A DNA stretch of 64,000 nt from Marivirga salinae (GCF_030503855.1 NZ_CP129971.1:2542001-2606000); one strand, 5' to 3'; positions 17,217 through 27,133 are shown, counted from the first letter of the stretch. A program made the numbers and translations. Notes: generated from the sequence alone by a model not told the origin.

Positions 17217-18206
17217 TTATTTAATCTTTACTAATGTTGCGCCATAGCCAAATTTTTCTTTGTGCGTATCTTTAAAAAACTGAATATTATGATGTTGCGA
17301 TAATTGCTTGTGAATATTATTTCTCAAAACTCCATTTCCAACACCATGAATAAAAATAATTTCATCCAAGCCTGCCATAAAAGCTTCATTGAGTTTCTCC
17401 TCAAATTTTGATAGTTGAATTTGCAAAATATCCTCCTTAGGTAAATTTTCATAATAAGGATCAATGGTTTCAATATGCAAGTCTATTTCTGGTATTGTTG
17501 TGTTACTTTTTTCACTACTTCTATAACTTGCTGTTTCTTCTTTTCCTTTAAAAAAGCTGTCTTTTAATTTTTCTACGTCAATTTTTTCAGGTTCAATTGT
17601 TTCTTTTGAAGATTGATTTAAGGGAATCAAGTAGCCTTTTTTATTTAAAAAGGGAATGTCGGTTTTGTCTTTTTGAAAATGCTTAGCTTTTATTTTCACT
17701 GTGATTTTTTCTGGCCTCATAGGTATAGACCATTTACTGTTTTCAGTTAAAATCGTAAATGAAAGGGGAGCCCATGTAATGAGGTGATCCATATTTCTTT
17801 CGGTGATTTTACTAAATTTTTCAGCAAATATTTTCTCAGATAATATGGTTTTCTCTTCATTTTTCCCATTTATTTCATTTGCCATTATCAGAATATCCGC
17901 CTTAGATGGGTTTAAGAAATATATACTGTTTAAATGATCATTCAATGGGATAATGGCTAAGTGAAAGCCTTTCAATTGGTTAGGCTGTTCGTAAACCGTT
18001 TTTTGTTTATTTGGCTTTTGACTTTCGTATTTCGGCATGTCAAAAGCTGTACTTTCATCAGATGAAACCACCACCAATTCAGATTCCAATACTGGAATAG
18101 CAAAACCATCTTCAATTTCCACTTCCACTAAAGATTTGTCCAGCATTTTCACAACTATGCCTTCTTCAGTGCCTTTCATCAATCTTACTCTATCGCCTAT
18201 TTGCAT
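17217..18206 (-). CDS. DUF2027 and Smr domain protein
   Basis: A 329-residue cytoplasmic protein. The first 50 residues form a small beta domain (GDRVRLMKGTEEGIVVKML), the middle is the Bacteroidota DUF2027 region, and the C-terminus is an Smr domain (about residues 240-329), recognised by DLHIE and HGVGNGVLRNNIHKQL. Smr domains, as in the MutS2 C-terminus, are nucleases acting on branched DNA or on collided ribosomes and mRNA. The family is widespread in Bacteroidota but uncharacterised. It lies 13 bases downstream of the DUF2279 gene on the same strand. Confidence 0.8.
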   Translation of the reverse strand: MQIGDRVRLMKGTEEGIVVKMLDKSLVEVEIEDGFAIPVLESELVVVSSDESTAFDMPKYESQKPNKQKTVYEQPNQLKGFHLAIIPLNDHLNSIYFLNPSKADILIMANEINGKNEEKTILSEKIFAEKFSKITERNMDHLITWAPLSFTILTENSKWSIPMRPEKITVKIKAKHFQKDKTDIPFLNKKGYLIPLNQSSKETIEPEKIDVEKLKDSFFKGKEETASYRSSEKSNTTIPEIDLHIETIDPYYENLPKEDILQIQLSKFEEKLNEAFMAGLDEIIFIHGVGNGVLRNNIHKQLSQHHNIQFFKDTHKEKFGYGATLVKIK

Positions 18207-18219
18207 GATTTTTCTACTT

Positions 18220-19098
18220 TTAAAAATATAAAGGATGCAAAACTACGTCTTTTCCATTCCATTCTATTGCTGGGAACGGAATTTTAACCTTATTGATTAG
18301 ATTGAACATAATTTTTATCCATTTCCGTTCTATTTCAATTTTACTTAGATTTAAATCCATGCTCATTAACCATTGTCTGTTAGTAGTGTATCCGTTTTCC
18401 ATGTTATCTTGAGGACTGCCATATACCATCTGATTTCCACTGTAACCAATGGAAAATTGCATCCAATTTGGAAATCTATTGTTTTTACTGAAAATATTAA
18501 AATCAGTACTTAGCCAATAAGTCTGGCCATTATAATCCTTAATTAACTGTTCTATATAATTATTTCCTAGTGTATTCGGTCTTAAATTGGCATAAGGACT
18601 TGGTGAAAATGAGAATTTGGGATAAATGTAATTCTGATCAAATAAAAACTGCTGATAGGGGAGGAAAGCCCCAATAGTATTAGCTAAAGCATCTCCCCAA
18701 GAAGCTCCATAGCTTTTAGAAAAACCATCAAAAATTTCTATTGGAAGCATCATGGCAGTAGAACTTATGCTACTATAAAGCATAGCTTTTTGAGGATCTA
18801 TTCCTGTACTTCTCAATAATTGATAATTTATATCTGTAAGATGATAGGCGGTATAAACATGCCCAAGCTTATCCATTTGTAGCCATTGCTTATTGTCATT
18901 GAAGAACTGAAAGGGTTGTGATTCACCATCTTTATACCAAAGCAATCCTAAGCCAGTCATTCCGCCAGTATATAACACACTTTCAGCTAAAATGATATTT
19001 CTTAGCTGTTTTTTGTCAATGCTATCTTTTTGAATCTGGGCATGGACTGAATTTTGGAATAATACAATTACTGAAAAGGCTAAAAGCAATATCCTCAT
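18220..19098 (-). CDS. DUF2279 family exported protein
   Basis: A 292-residue protein with a signal peptide (about 1-20, ending VHAQ) and the DUF2279 core: DKLGHVYTAYHL, then two hydrophobic helices and the segment YGASWGDALANTIGAFL. Related to E. coli YfiM. Function unknown; an envelope location is inferred from the signal peptide. It lies between photolyase and the Smr gene with gaps of 26 and 13 bases, so all three are probably on one transcript. Confidence 0.75.
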   Translation of the reverse strand: MRILLLAFSVIVLFQNSVHAQIQKDSIDKKQLRNIILAESVLYTGGMTGLGLLWYKDGESQPFQFFNDNKQWLQMDKLGHVYTAYHLTDINYQLLRSTGIDPQKAMLYSSISSTAMMLPIEIFDGFSKSYGASWGDALANTIGAFLPYQQFLFDQNYIYPKFSFSPSPYANLRPNTLGNNYIEQLIKDYNGQTYWLSTDFNIFSKNNRFPNWMQFSIGYSGNQMVYGSPQDNMENGYTTNRQWLMSMDLNLSKIEIERKWIKIMFNLINKVKIPFPAIEWNGKDVVLHPLYF

Positions 19099-19124
19099 GA
19101 TCCAAAATTAGGGATATTTATATA

Positions 19125-20426
19125 TTAAGCATTGTCCAAAGCAGATTTGTAAGTATCCAATGCACGTTGCCTCGCTTCTTTATGGTCTACCATGGGTTCA
19201 GGATATTCAGAAGTATTCACTTCAGGCACCCATTTTTTGATATAGGCTTTATTTTTATCGAATTTATCAGTTTGACTGTAAGGATTGAAAATTCTGAAAT
19301 AAGGTTGAGCATCCGTTCCAGTTCCTGCCGCCCATTGCCAGCCTCCATTATTAGAAGCCAGTTCGTAATCCAATAATTTTTCTGCAAAATAGGCTTCTCC
19401 CCATCTCCAGTCAATTAATAAATGCTTAGTCAAAAAACTTGCGGTTATCATTCGCACTCTGTTGTGCATATAGCCTGTTTGATTCAACTCTCGCATACCA
19501 GCATCTACAATTGGATAGCCCGTTTTACCTTCACACCATTTCTGGAAATCTTCTTTGTTGTTTCTCCAAGGAATAGTATCATATTTTGCCTTAAATGCTT
19601 TGTCAACTACATGAGGAAAATTAGCTAGGATCATACTGTAAAAATCTCGCCAGATTAATTCATTGAGCCAAGTGTCATTTAGTTTTTGGGCATGAGAAAC
19701 TGCTTCACGAATGCTAATCGTTCCAAATCTTAAATGAATTCCTAACCGACTAGTCCCATTTTTTGCTGGAAAATCACGCAACTCATCATATCTCTTAATA
19801 ATGCTTTTATCATATTCTTTTTGAGGAATTGGGACATCTGACTTCTTAAACCCAATATCTTCCAAACTCGGTAATTTGGATTCAAATTGATGAAAGTTCT
19901 CTTTCTTTACAGAAATCTTATATGGATGAATATGACCTGATTCTAGCTTTTCTAGCCATTTGTTTTTGAAAGGTGTGAAGACTTTATAAGGTTCATTACC
20001 ACCAGTTAAGATTTCATCTTTTTCAAAGATCACATGATCTTTAAAATCATAAAATCCAATATCTTTCTGTTGTAAAATATTATCGATTTTTTTGTCTCTT
20101 TCTAAAGCGTAAGGTTCATAATCTCTATTGGTGAATACAGATTGAATATCATATTCCTCCATTAGTGATTTATAGATTTCTTCTGGTTTTCCATGCTGGA
20201 CTAAAACGCCTGAGTCGATTTCCTTGAGTTTTTTATCAATTTTAGTTAATTGATCATGGATGAAATTAACTCGTGCATCAGATTTATCTTTCAGATCCTC
20301 TAAAATTTCCGAATCAAAAATAAAGAGTGGAAGTACGGGGGTGTTTTCTTGCAATGCATAATATAATGCAGTGTTATCATAAAGTCTTAGATCTCTTCTG
20401 AACCAGAATATTGAAATTTTATCCAC
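19125..20426 (-). CDS. phrB: Deoxyribodipyrimidine photolyase (class I type)
   Basis: A 433-residue light-driven repair enzyme that splits cyclobutane pyrimidine dimers using FADH-. The N-terminal antenna-binding domain begins WFRRDLRLYDNTALYYAL; the C-terminal FAD domain shows LGIHLRFGTIS, LIWRDFYSMI, NRVRMITASFL, DWRWGE and NNGGWQWAAGTGTDAQPYFRIFNP. All are intact and the length is normal for PhrB. An inverted-repeat element lies 24-48 bases before its start. A cryptochrome-like role cannot be ruled out by sequence reading, but the conserved dimer-pocket motifs favour photolyase. Confidence 0.9.
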   Translation of the reverse strand: MDKISIFWFRRDLRLYDNTALYYALQENTPVLPLFIFDSEILEDLKDKSDARVNFIHDQLTKIDKKLKEIDSGVLVQHGKPEEIYKSLMEEYDIQSVFTNRDYEPYALERDKKIDNILQQKDIGFYDFKDHVIFEKDEILTGGNEPYKVFTPFKNKWLEKLESGHIHPYKISVKKENFHQFESKLPSLEDIGFKKSDVPIPQKEYDKSIIKRYDELRDFPAKNGTSRLGIHLRFGTISIREAVSHAQKLNDTWLNELIWRDFYSMILANFPHVVDKAFKAKYDTIPWRNNKEDFQKWCEGKTGYPIVDAGMRELNQTGYMHNRVRMITASFLTKHLLIDWRWGEAYFAEKLLDYELASNNGGWQWAAGTGTDAQPYFRIFNPYSQTDKFDKNKAYIKKWVPEVNTSEYPEPMVDHKEARQRALDTYKSALDNA

Positions 20427-20449
20427 AGTAATTTCGTTTGTTTGGAAGT

Positions 20450-20474
20450 TTAACTTATCAAGTTAAGATAAGTT
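20450..20474. promoter_or_regulatory. Interlaced inverted repeats upstream of photolyase
   Basis: Two overlapping palindromes share bases: TTAACTT-ATC-AAGTTAA at 20450-20466, and AACTTATC (20452-20459), 7-base spacer, GATAAGTT (20467-20474). They lie 24-48 bases upstream of the photolyase ATG and overlap the 3' end of the small frame at 20463-20612. It may be an operator or a pair of alternative hairpins. Confidence 0.45.
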
Positions 20475-20612
20475 TTTCATTGGATTAAAATTTACCCCGA
20501 AGCTTATTTGTTTGGCAGAAAATTCGGCCTGCACCCACTCAACGGGATCAGTGCGCTGCCTTTCCTCAATTATAAGTTGGTCATGGATCGTTTTATTATT
20601 TTGAATTTTCAT
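20463..20612 (-). CDS. Possible 49-residue protein overlapping the end of tamB
   Basis: An ATG-started frame of 50 codons that begins inside tamB (17-base overlap) and ends in the palindrome before photolyase. The translation starts MKIQNNKTIHDQLIIEERQR and has a DPVEWVQAEFSAKQ segment. Its middle is richer in C and G (CGC, CCC, GTG, GCC codons) than the neighbours. By eye the RTDPVEW...F segment faintly recalls the small TIGR03643 proteins that often neighbour photolyases, but the match is weak. It could be a coupled small gene, a remnant, or chance. Confidence 0.3.
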   Translation of the reverse strand: MKIQNNKTIHDQLIIEERQRTDPVEWVQAEFSAKQISFGVNFNPMKNLS

Positions 20613-23600
20613 CCTCTTCTCTCAAAACCGCATCAGTATTAATTTTTTGTGGTTCTTCCTTCTTATCCTCAGATTCTTCCTTTTTATCCTTTTTAGTATT
20701 TTCAAATACTTCTCTCAATTGATCGAAACTTGTAACGTGAACCAAACTAACACCTGTACTGGTGGAGGCAGTATTTGTATTGTTAATCCTGTCTAGCGTG
20801 TTGAAATTGGTTCTATTGTAGATTTTAGCCCTTAGTTTTCCATCTCGAGTTAACAAATATTCAACAGACCAATCGCCTAATATGCCCAGAATTTCTTGGT
20901 TTACATTTTCAGTTTCTCCTTGAGTAAATCCACCATCGCGGGTAATTCTTAATCTTCCGCCCAGAAAGCTGTAGGATAACCTTAACTGAAAGGTATTGAA
21001 TTGATCTTCATCAAAAGAACCTAAATCTACGTCAATTTCAAGATTTTCATCTATTTGCGTTACCCAATAACTTAATTGGTTGGAGAGGAACTCACTTACA
21101 GAATTACCGACCGATCCACTTACTGCAAAGGAAGCTCTAGGAGACAATCTTCTTAAGATAATTAAGCTAAACACTTGTCTTTTCATTTCTTGCTCATCTG
21201 CATCCAATTCTGCCTCAAAAGCTGTGACGCTGGTTCTCAGTGGGAAAGTTGTCCTTGCTTCAGTAATAATTTGATCAGGGTAATCTGAGAAATTAATATC
21301 AAAATCTACCTCAGGTTGCAATAGATCCCCATCTAAATACAAAAGAACTTTAGCTGGGTATCTTCTTTTTAGTTCTGGTGAATTAGCAAGAGAGGAATCT
21401 TGTCCCATATTAACAATTGGCAATAAAGATACATTTTGTTCATAAACTGCTTGAATATCGAGGTTTGCTTTGTAAGGGTCTCCGTCCCAAGTAATCTGAC
21501 TACCTTGTTGAATACTAAATTCTTTATTGATAATATTATAAAGTGTGAAATTATAGCCACCCTCAGTTAGCGTATAATCTCCTATCATAGAAAACGCACC
21601 ATTGGTATCTATATTCATGCTGAGTTTACCATTTCCTCTACCACGAATAATATCACCAGATTTGATATCGAAAATGATTTCTGCATAGGCGTCTGGCGTA
21701 AGCTCTAAGTCAAAATTCATGGTTACACCTTTAATATCAACTTCTTCTACTCTATTGATTTCTTGGGTCTTGTTATTAGCAGTATCCTTAATATTGATAA
21801 AATGAATATATTCTTCACGCTCGACAGTTGATGTACTTTCTACCGGAATGAAGATTCTTGTGCCGTTTTCTGATTTTGCTTGAGCATCTATGGTGAGGTT
21901 TCCAACACTGCCCGAAAATGTTACAGTACCACTTACAAATGCAGTACCATAATATAATTCATTATCTCTCGCAGAAGTATTAAGTACTTTTAATTCATTC
22001 ATATTCCCCATCAAATCTAATCTCAGATCAGTAAAGCCATCATGTAGGAGGTCGCCATTTAAATAGCCATTATTTCCTTGATCATCTGTGAGTTGAATGT
22101 TTTCAAAAGTAACTTTTTCTTGGTTGAAATTGATATTACCTGTATAATCATAATAGGTATTGAGGTAATTTACTCTTATTCCTCCATTAGAAATTTTTCC
22201 AGTCCCATTCACTATTGGTCTGTTAATATTGCCTGTAATTTGAAATTCTCCGTCTATTTCACCTCTCATATCGGAGAAAATAGTGTTGATGAATGGTTCG
22301 ACTATTACCAAATTGGTCTTTCTTAATTTGGCTTTAAGGTCTAATGGATTTACCTTAACGGAGGGAGCATAAGTGCCGTCTACCTTGATGATATCTTGGT
22401 TTTGACGCTGAACTGTATAGTTCATCAATAATTTCTTTTCCTCTGGCTGCCAACTAGAAAAGCCGCTGATGTTTCCAATTAAAAATTCGTCTAAATAGAA
22501 ATCAAGAAGACTCAATTCAGTTGAAAGCAAAAATTGATTTTGGAAATTTTGAATATCAATAAATCCATTTGCTGTACCTTTAAAATCATGTTGTTCTACT
22601 AATTCGTTGATGTTTTCAACATTGAAACTGTCAATTTCAATTAGTAATGATTTGGTGGAATCTTTTGAGAGTTCACCATTTGCAATTATTCGTTCATCAT
22701 TTGATGCAATACCAAAATTTTTAAATATATAATTACCACTACTTATTTTTAAATTATTGTTATCGACAAAACCCCAATTTTTTGAAAATACTTCTATATC
22801 TGATTTTTCTATTGATAGATTTAAACTATCCTCCAAAAACTCTAAATTACCACTAATATTAAGATGATTTTCGCTCTGAGCTTGTTCTAAAAAGGAACTA
22901 AAGTTTATTTCTCTACCTGTCCAATATAGTTCCATATTCAGATTTTCACTCTGAAGGTTGGTGTTTAATTGTTGGTTTGCTGAATTTATAAACCCAATAC
23001 CTAATACATTCTGACTTAAATGATATTTACTAAAATTAAGGTCAATTGTATTTTCTGAGAAGATATAATTATCATACTTAATTGAGTCGAATGAAGATTC
23101 AATAAAAATAGTACTGTTTTCTCCATTTTGGAATTGTCCTTTAATTTTAGCTCCTTTTTCCACATATAATTTCGGTATAAATAGATTTATCAAAGGGTTT
23201 ATTTCTTTGATAAGAAAGTCGAAATTTACAGTATACTCCTCTAAATTTACAGTAGTGTCAATTACCTCATAGTAATTTTTAATCTTATTTTGATCATTTT
23301 CAATATTGAGTTGATATTCTTTAACTGTTCTAAACAAATCTTTTTGAAGCTGAGTGAATTGATATCCACCATCAATATTGGCTCTAAAGAGGTCAGAATT
23401 AATTTTTAGTTTTCTATTTCCATTTTGATTGGATGTATTGACATTTAAAGAATCTAATTGTAATGAGTTTCCTCTATAAACAGCATAAATTTTTTGTAAG
23501 GAAGTAGTCCCTTCTATGCTGTCAAGTTCTATTCCACTTCCATTAAGAGTTCCTTTTGCAGTTAAAATGAAATCTTCCTTCGTAATATTTAAATCCTTAA

Positions 23601-25218
23601 AGTTAATAGTGTCTAAATCTGCTGTTACATTTATTAAATTTTTATTTTTTCTTAAATCAATTGATCCATCCATCTGAAATTTTAAAAGAGGGTCATTGAT
23701 TTTTAGTTTTCCATTAAAAAACTCTGAAGCTAATTCTGCATTTGTGGTGATGTTTTGATATTCATATCCATTAATTCCTATTAAATTAATATTAGCATTA
23801 AGGTTCAGTTTAGCTGTTTCTAATGTGAAACCACTACCTTGAATATTACCTGTCATTTGTACTTTTTGGAAAATTGAATCGGCATCCATAAATTTTCCTA
23901 AATCAAAATTAAAGGTAGAAAGACTTCCTTTATAGGTTGATTTTCTTGAATCCTTATCAATTTTAAGGTTTAAATCAGATTCTACCCTTCCTAATGGAGA
24001 AGTAAAGACTCCATCGGCAACAAAATCGGTGGGGAATCCTATGAAGCTCCCTCTAAAATTCGTGATACCAAAATTTTGAATTCTTTGGTATGAAAGACTG
24101 TCATTTACATATTGCTTAAGATCAGCTGGCGTTAATGAAGAGTTGGTTAGGTCTAAATCTATAAAGGATTCAGAAAAATTGGGCAATCCGTCAATTCTAA
24201 TGTCTCCTTGTATAAAACTTGAATTTCCAAATTTCATGTTTAAATCATTGGCTTTAAATCTTTTAACCTTTCCATTAAAATTTCCTGAAAGATTAATCTT
24301 GTCCTCATATTTTTTAATATAGGGTGCAAATAGTGCAAGATCTTCTGTAAAAATCACTGAGTTTTTGAAGTTGGCATTTATATTGACCGAATCTATGATA
24401 TAAGAAAGATCATTGATGCTGTTGTAATTAAATACAATTGAATCAGCAATAGTGCTTTTGTTTACTTCTAAATTTAATTCAGTTAATGAAAGCCTGCTTT
24501 GAGATATTTCAAAATTAGAATTCAAATGATGGATAGTTAAGTCTGTCACTGAATCTACAGCTGAGAGCTGGTTTATTTGCATTTGAATAGTGTCAGCTCT
24601 GCTTGATAAATTATTTAAATCTGCATTTAAGTCATGTAAAACAAATTGATTGTAATTAAAGCCATCTTTAATGCTATCGCTATCTAAATTGGCAACTCCT
24701 AAAATTATATTTGAAAGTGTTGCTTCACGAATTAAAAGGTTTTTGGCTTTGCTTCTTGAACTGTCCTTTTTAGGTGCGGATAAATTCCTGATTGCTTCAA
24801 CCAAATAATCGATATTAAAATAATTATCTCCTTTTTGCCTAATCAACATAACTCGGCCATCTTCCAATCTCAGATTATCAAAAAGAATACTTTCATCATT
24901 GATAAGTTGTTTAATGTCATAATCAATCCAAATCGATTTAAGTTCTATAAAATTACTTTTATCCTTATTCTTAATATGTAGACCTGTTAATGTGATTTGA
25001 TCAAACCATTCGATATTTATTTTTTCAATGCTGATTTCAAAACCTAACTTTTCACTCAAATATTCACTTCCATATTGAGCTACTCTGGTTTGCACCGCAG
25101 AGGACTGCATGGCTAAAACCAGAACACTCATCGAAAAAAAAAGGACAAGGAACACCCATAATATTGCTTTTGCAATACCTTTTTTAATACCTTGCGTTAT
25201 ATTTTGCTCCTCTTTCAA
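20596..25218 (-). CDS. tamB: TamB-like translocation/assembly module (DUF490)
   Basis: A 1540-residue AsmA-like envelope protein. A single N-terminal membrane anchor (about residues 18-40) is followed by an AsmA-type start (LGFEISIEKINIEWFD), then more than 1000 residues of repeated beta-strand segments, and the DUF490 domain at the C-terminus (about 1050-1480). Proteins of this type bridge inner and outer membrane and carry phospholipids or help outer-membrane protein assembly. The last 50 residues are a charged, Lys/Glu-rich tail. The start can only be TTG at 25218: an in-frame TAA at 25222-25224 closes the frame just upstream, and the next ATG lies inside the membrane helix. Its start is 5 bases from that of tsaD. 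Confidence 0.85.
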   Translation of the reverse strand: MKEEQNITQGIKKGIAKAILWVFLVLFFSMSVLVLAMQSSAVQTRVAQYGSEYLSEKLGFEISIEKINIEWFDQITLTGLHIKNKDKSNFIELKSIWIDYDIKQLINDESILFDNLRLEDGRVMLIRQKGDNYFNIDYLVEAIRNLSAPKKDSSRSKAKNLLIREATLSNIILGVANLDSDSIKDGFNYNQFVLHDLNADLNNLSSRADTIQMQINQLSAVDSVTDLTIHHLNSNFEISQSRLSLTELNLEVNKSTIADSIVFNYNSINDLSYIIDSVNINANFKNSVIFTEDLALFAPYIKKYEDKINLSGNFNGKVKRFKANDLNMKFGNSSFIQGDIRIDGLPNFSESFIDLDLTNSSLTPADLKQYVNDSLSYQRIQNFGITNFRGSFIGFPTDFVADGVFTSPLGRVESDLNLKIDKDSRKSTYKGSLSTFNFDLGKFMDADSIFQKVQMTGNIQGSGFTLETAKLNLNANINLIGINGYEYQNITTNAELASEFFNGKLKINDPLLKFQMDGSIDLRKNKNLINVTADLDTINFKDLNITKEDFILTAKGTLNGSGIELDSIEGTTSLQKIYAVYRGNSLQLDSLNVNTSNQNGNRKLKINSDLFRANIDGGYQFTQLQKDLFRTVKEYQLNIENDQNKIKNYYEVIDTTVNLEEYTVNFDFLIKEINPLINLFIPKLYVEKGAKIKGQFQNGENSTIFIESSFDSIKYDNYIFSENTIDLNFSKYHLSQNVLGIGFINSANQQLNTNLQSENLNMELYWTGREINFSSFLEQAQSENHLNISGNLEFLEDSLNLSIEKSDIEVFSKNWGFVDNNNLKISSGNYIFKNFGIASNDERIIANGELSKDSTKSLLIEIDSFNVENINELVEQHDFKGTANGFIDIQNFQNQFLLSTELSLLDFYLDEFLIGNISGFSSWQPEEKKLLMNYTVQRQNQDIIKVDGTYAPSVKVNPLDLKAKLRKTNLVIVEPFINTIFSDMRGEIDGEFQITGNINRPIVNGTGKISNGGIRVNYLNTYYDYTGNINFNQEKVTFENIQLTDDQGNNGYLNGDLLHDGFTDLRLDLMGNMNELKVLNTSARDNELYYGTAFVSGTVTFSGSVGNLTIDAQAKSENGTRIFIPVESTSTVEREEYIHFINIKDTANNKTQEINRVEEVDIKGVTMNFDLELTPDAYAEIIFDIKSGDIIRGRGNGKLSMNIDTNGAFSMIGDYTLTEGGYNFTLYNIINKEFSIQQGSQITWDGDPYKANLDIQAVYEQNVSLLPIVNMGQDSSLANSPELKRRYPAKVLLYLDGDLLQPEVDFDINFSDYPDQIITEARTTFPLRTSVTAFEAELDADEQEMKRQVFSLIILRRLSPRASFAVSGSVGNSVSEFLSNQLSYWVTQIDENLEIDVDLGSFDEDQFNTFQLRLSYSFLGGRLRITRDGGFTQGETENVNQEILGILGDWSVEYLLTRDGKLRAKIYNRTNFNTLDRINNTNTASTSTGVSLVHVTSFDQLREVFENTKKDKKEESEDKKEEPQKINTDAVLREEDENSK

Positions 25219-25223
25219 ATTTT

Positions 25224-26243
25224 ATGGATATTAATATTTTAGCCATCGAATCTTCCTGTGATGAAACTTCTGCGGCAGTTGTACAAAACGGGAAAGTACT
25301 CAACAACATTATCGCCACGCAGTCGGTTCACGAAAAATATGGTGGTGTAGTTCCCGAATTGGCATCTCGTGCTCATCAACAACATATAGTACCTGTAGTT
25401 GACCAAGCACTTTCCGCTGCAAATATAAGCAAGAAGGATTTAAAAGCAGTAGCTTTTACACAAGGACCTGGTTTGTTAGGTGCTTTATTAGTAGGGAGTA
25501 GTTTTGCAAAGTCTCTGGCATCAGCTTTACACATTCCTTTAATTGGCGTAAATCATATGCAAGCACATATTTTAGCGCACTTTATAGAAGATCCCAAACC
25601 GAATTTTCCTTTTCTGTGCTTAACCGTAAGTGGTGGCCATACCCAAATAGTGAAAGTTAATGATTATTTGGATATGGAAATTTTAGGCGAAACTAAAGAT
25701 GATGCAGTGGGGGAAGCTTTTGATAAGATTGCCAAAATCATTGGTTTGCCTTATCCTGGTGGACCAATGATAGATAAACACGCTAAAAATGGAAATCATG
25801 AAGCATTTCAATTTCCTGAAACTGAAATGTCAGGTTTTAATTATTCATTTAGCGGAATAAAGACAGCCGTCTTATATTTTCTTCAGAACAACAGCCAGAA
25901 AGATGCCAATTTCGTAAGTGATAATTTGGATGATATATGTGCCAGTGTGCAACATCGATTAATAATGACTTTATTGCAGAAACTGAAAAAAGCATCAAAG
26001 AATACTGGAATTAAAGAGATAGCCATAGCGGGAGGAGTTTCTGCAAATTCTTACTTAAGAAAAATGTTGGCAGAAACTGGGGAAGAATTGAATTGGAAGA
26101 CTTATATCCCAAAATTTGAATATTGTACTGATAATGCAGGTATGATTGCCATGACTGCGCATTTCAAATATCAGAAGGAAGAATTTTTAGGTATGGATGC
26201 TGCTCCAATCCCAAGAATGAAATTTTCAGTTGATAAGGTATAA
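25224..26243 (+). CDS. tsaD: tRNA N6-adenosine threonylcarbamoyltransferase
   Basis: A 339-residue enzyme that transfers threonylcarbamoyl from TC-AMP to A37 of ANN-decoding tRNAs, working with TsaB and TsaE. The ASKHA fold is complete: AIESSCDETSAAV at the start, the metal-binding HMQAHILAH with His111 and His115, LTVSGGHTQ, and KTAVLYFL. ATG 25224 follows a near-consensus -7 box (TATATTTTG, 25198-25206) that lies inside the start of tamB. It heads a plus-strand operon with the thioesterase, smpB, a C40 peptidase and an HNH nuclease. Confidence 0.93.
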   Translation: MDINILAIESSCDETSAAVVQNGKVLNNIIATQSVHEKYGGVVPELASRAHQQHIVPVVDQALSAANISKKDLKAVAFTQGPGLLGALLVGSSFAKSLASALHIPLIGVNHMQAHILAHFIEDPKPNFPFLCLTVSGGHTQIVKVNDYLDMEILGETKDDAVGEAFDKIAKIIGLPYPGGPMIDKHAKNGNHEAFQFPETEMSGFNYSFSGIKTAVLYFLQNNSQKDANFVSDNLDDICASVQHRLIMTLLQKLKKASKNTGIKEIAIAGGVSANSYLRKMLAETGEELNWKTYIPKFEYCTDNAGMIAMTAHFKYQKEEFLGMDAAPIPRMKFSVDKV

Positions 26244-26639
26244 ATGAAAGATATTTTTAAAATAGGAGATAAAAAACTTTACAATTTTAAAGTAAAAGCT
26301 CAAGATGTGGCACATTTTGATCAGCAGGCCGTACATGATGTTTGTGCTACCTTTACATTAGCAAGAGAAATTGAATGGGCATCTCGGCTATTTGTTTTGG
26401 AAATGCTGGAAGAAGGAGAGGAGGGAATAGGTACTCATTTGAATATTGAACATCGATCACCTGCTTTGTTGGGTAATGAGGTAGATATTGAAGCAGAGTA
26501 TATTGGAATTAAGGAAAAAGAAATAATTTGTAAGTATGAGGCTAGGGTGAAGGGAAGGCTTGTGGCGATTGGAACTACAGGTCAGAAAATTCTCCCAAAA
26601 GAAAAAATAGCCAAGATTTTTGATAAACTATCAAATTAA
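26244..26639 (+). CDS. Hotdog-fold thioesterase-like protein (FlK-like)
   Basis: A 131-residue soluble protein with no gap after the tsaD stop, so translation is coupled. It resembles the fluoroacetyl-CoA thioesterase-like hotdog family: an early VHDVCATFTLAREIEWASRLFV helix, then GIGTHLNIEHRSPALLGNEV and a beta sheet ending GRLVAIGTTGQKIL. The related hotdog proteins act on short acyl-CoA, but the substrate here is unknown. Catalytic residues cannot be assigned with confidence. Confidence 0.7.
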   Translation: MKDIFKIGDKKLYNFKVKAQDVAHFDQQAVHDVCATFTLAREIEWASRLFVLEMLEEGEEGIGTHLNIEHRSPALLGNEVDIEAEYIGIKEKEIICKYEARVKGRLVAIGTTGQKILPKEKIAKIFDKLSN

Positions 26640-26668
26640 AGTATTAATTTTTGTTAGAATTGTGAAAT

Positions 26669-27133
26669 ATGAGTGATAAAAAAGAGTTTAGTACTTCGGT
26701 TACTGTAAAAAACAAAAAGGCTCGATTTGAATACGAATGGCTGGATACTTACCTAACAGGGATCGTTTTACAAGGCACCGAAATCAAGGCTATCCGCTTA
26801 CATAAAGTAGGATTACAGGAGGCTTATTGCTACATCCATAGAGGAGAGGTTTTTGTAAAAGGAATGCATATTGGGCACTATGAATTAGGTACTCATTATA
26901 ATCATGAAGAAAAGCGTGAGCGTAAATTGCTCTTGAAAAAGCAAGAAATACAGAAAATTAGAAAAAGAATGGAAGAAAAAGGCTTAACCCTTATACCAAC
27001 AAAGCTTTTTATTAATAATAGAGGATTGGCTAAATTAGAAATAGCGCTGGCAAAAGGTAAAAAAATACATGATAAAAGAGATAGTATTAAGGATAAAGAT
27101 ATGAAACGTGAACTGTCCAAGATGAAATTTTAA
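26669..27133 (+). CDS. smpB: SsrA-binding protein SmpB
   Basis: A 154-residue RNA-binding protein that brings tmRNA to stalled ribosomes. The OB-fold motifs NKKARFEYEW, GTEIKAIR and YCYIHRGEVFVKGMHIGHYE are present, followed by the conserved KRERKLLLKKQEI and a basic C-terminal tail ending ELSKMKF that enters the decoding centre. Length is normal. It lies 29 bases after the thioesterase gene and 3 bases before the C40 peptidase gene. No tmRNA gene was found in the window. Confidence 0.95.
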   Translation: MSDKKEFSTSVTVKNKKARFEYEWLDTYLTGIVLQGTEIKAIRLHKVGLQEAYCYIHRGEVFVKGMHIGHYELGTHYNHEEKRERKLLLKKQEIQKIRKRMEEKGLTLIPTKLFINNRGLAKLEIALAKGKKIHDKRDSIKDKDMKRELSKMKF

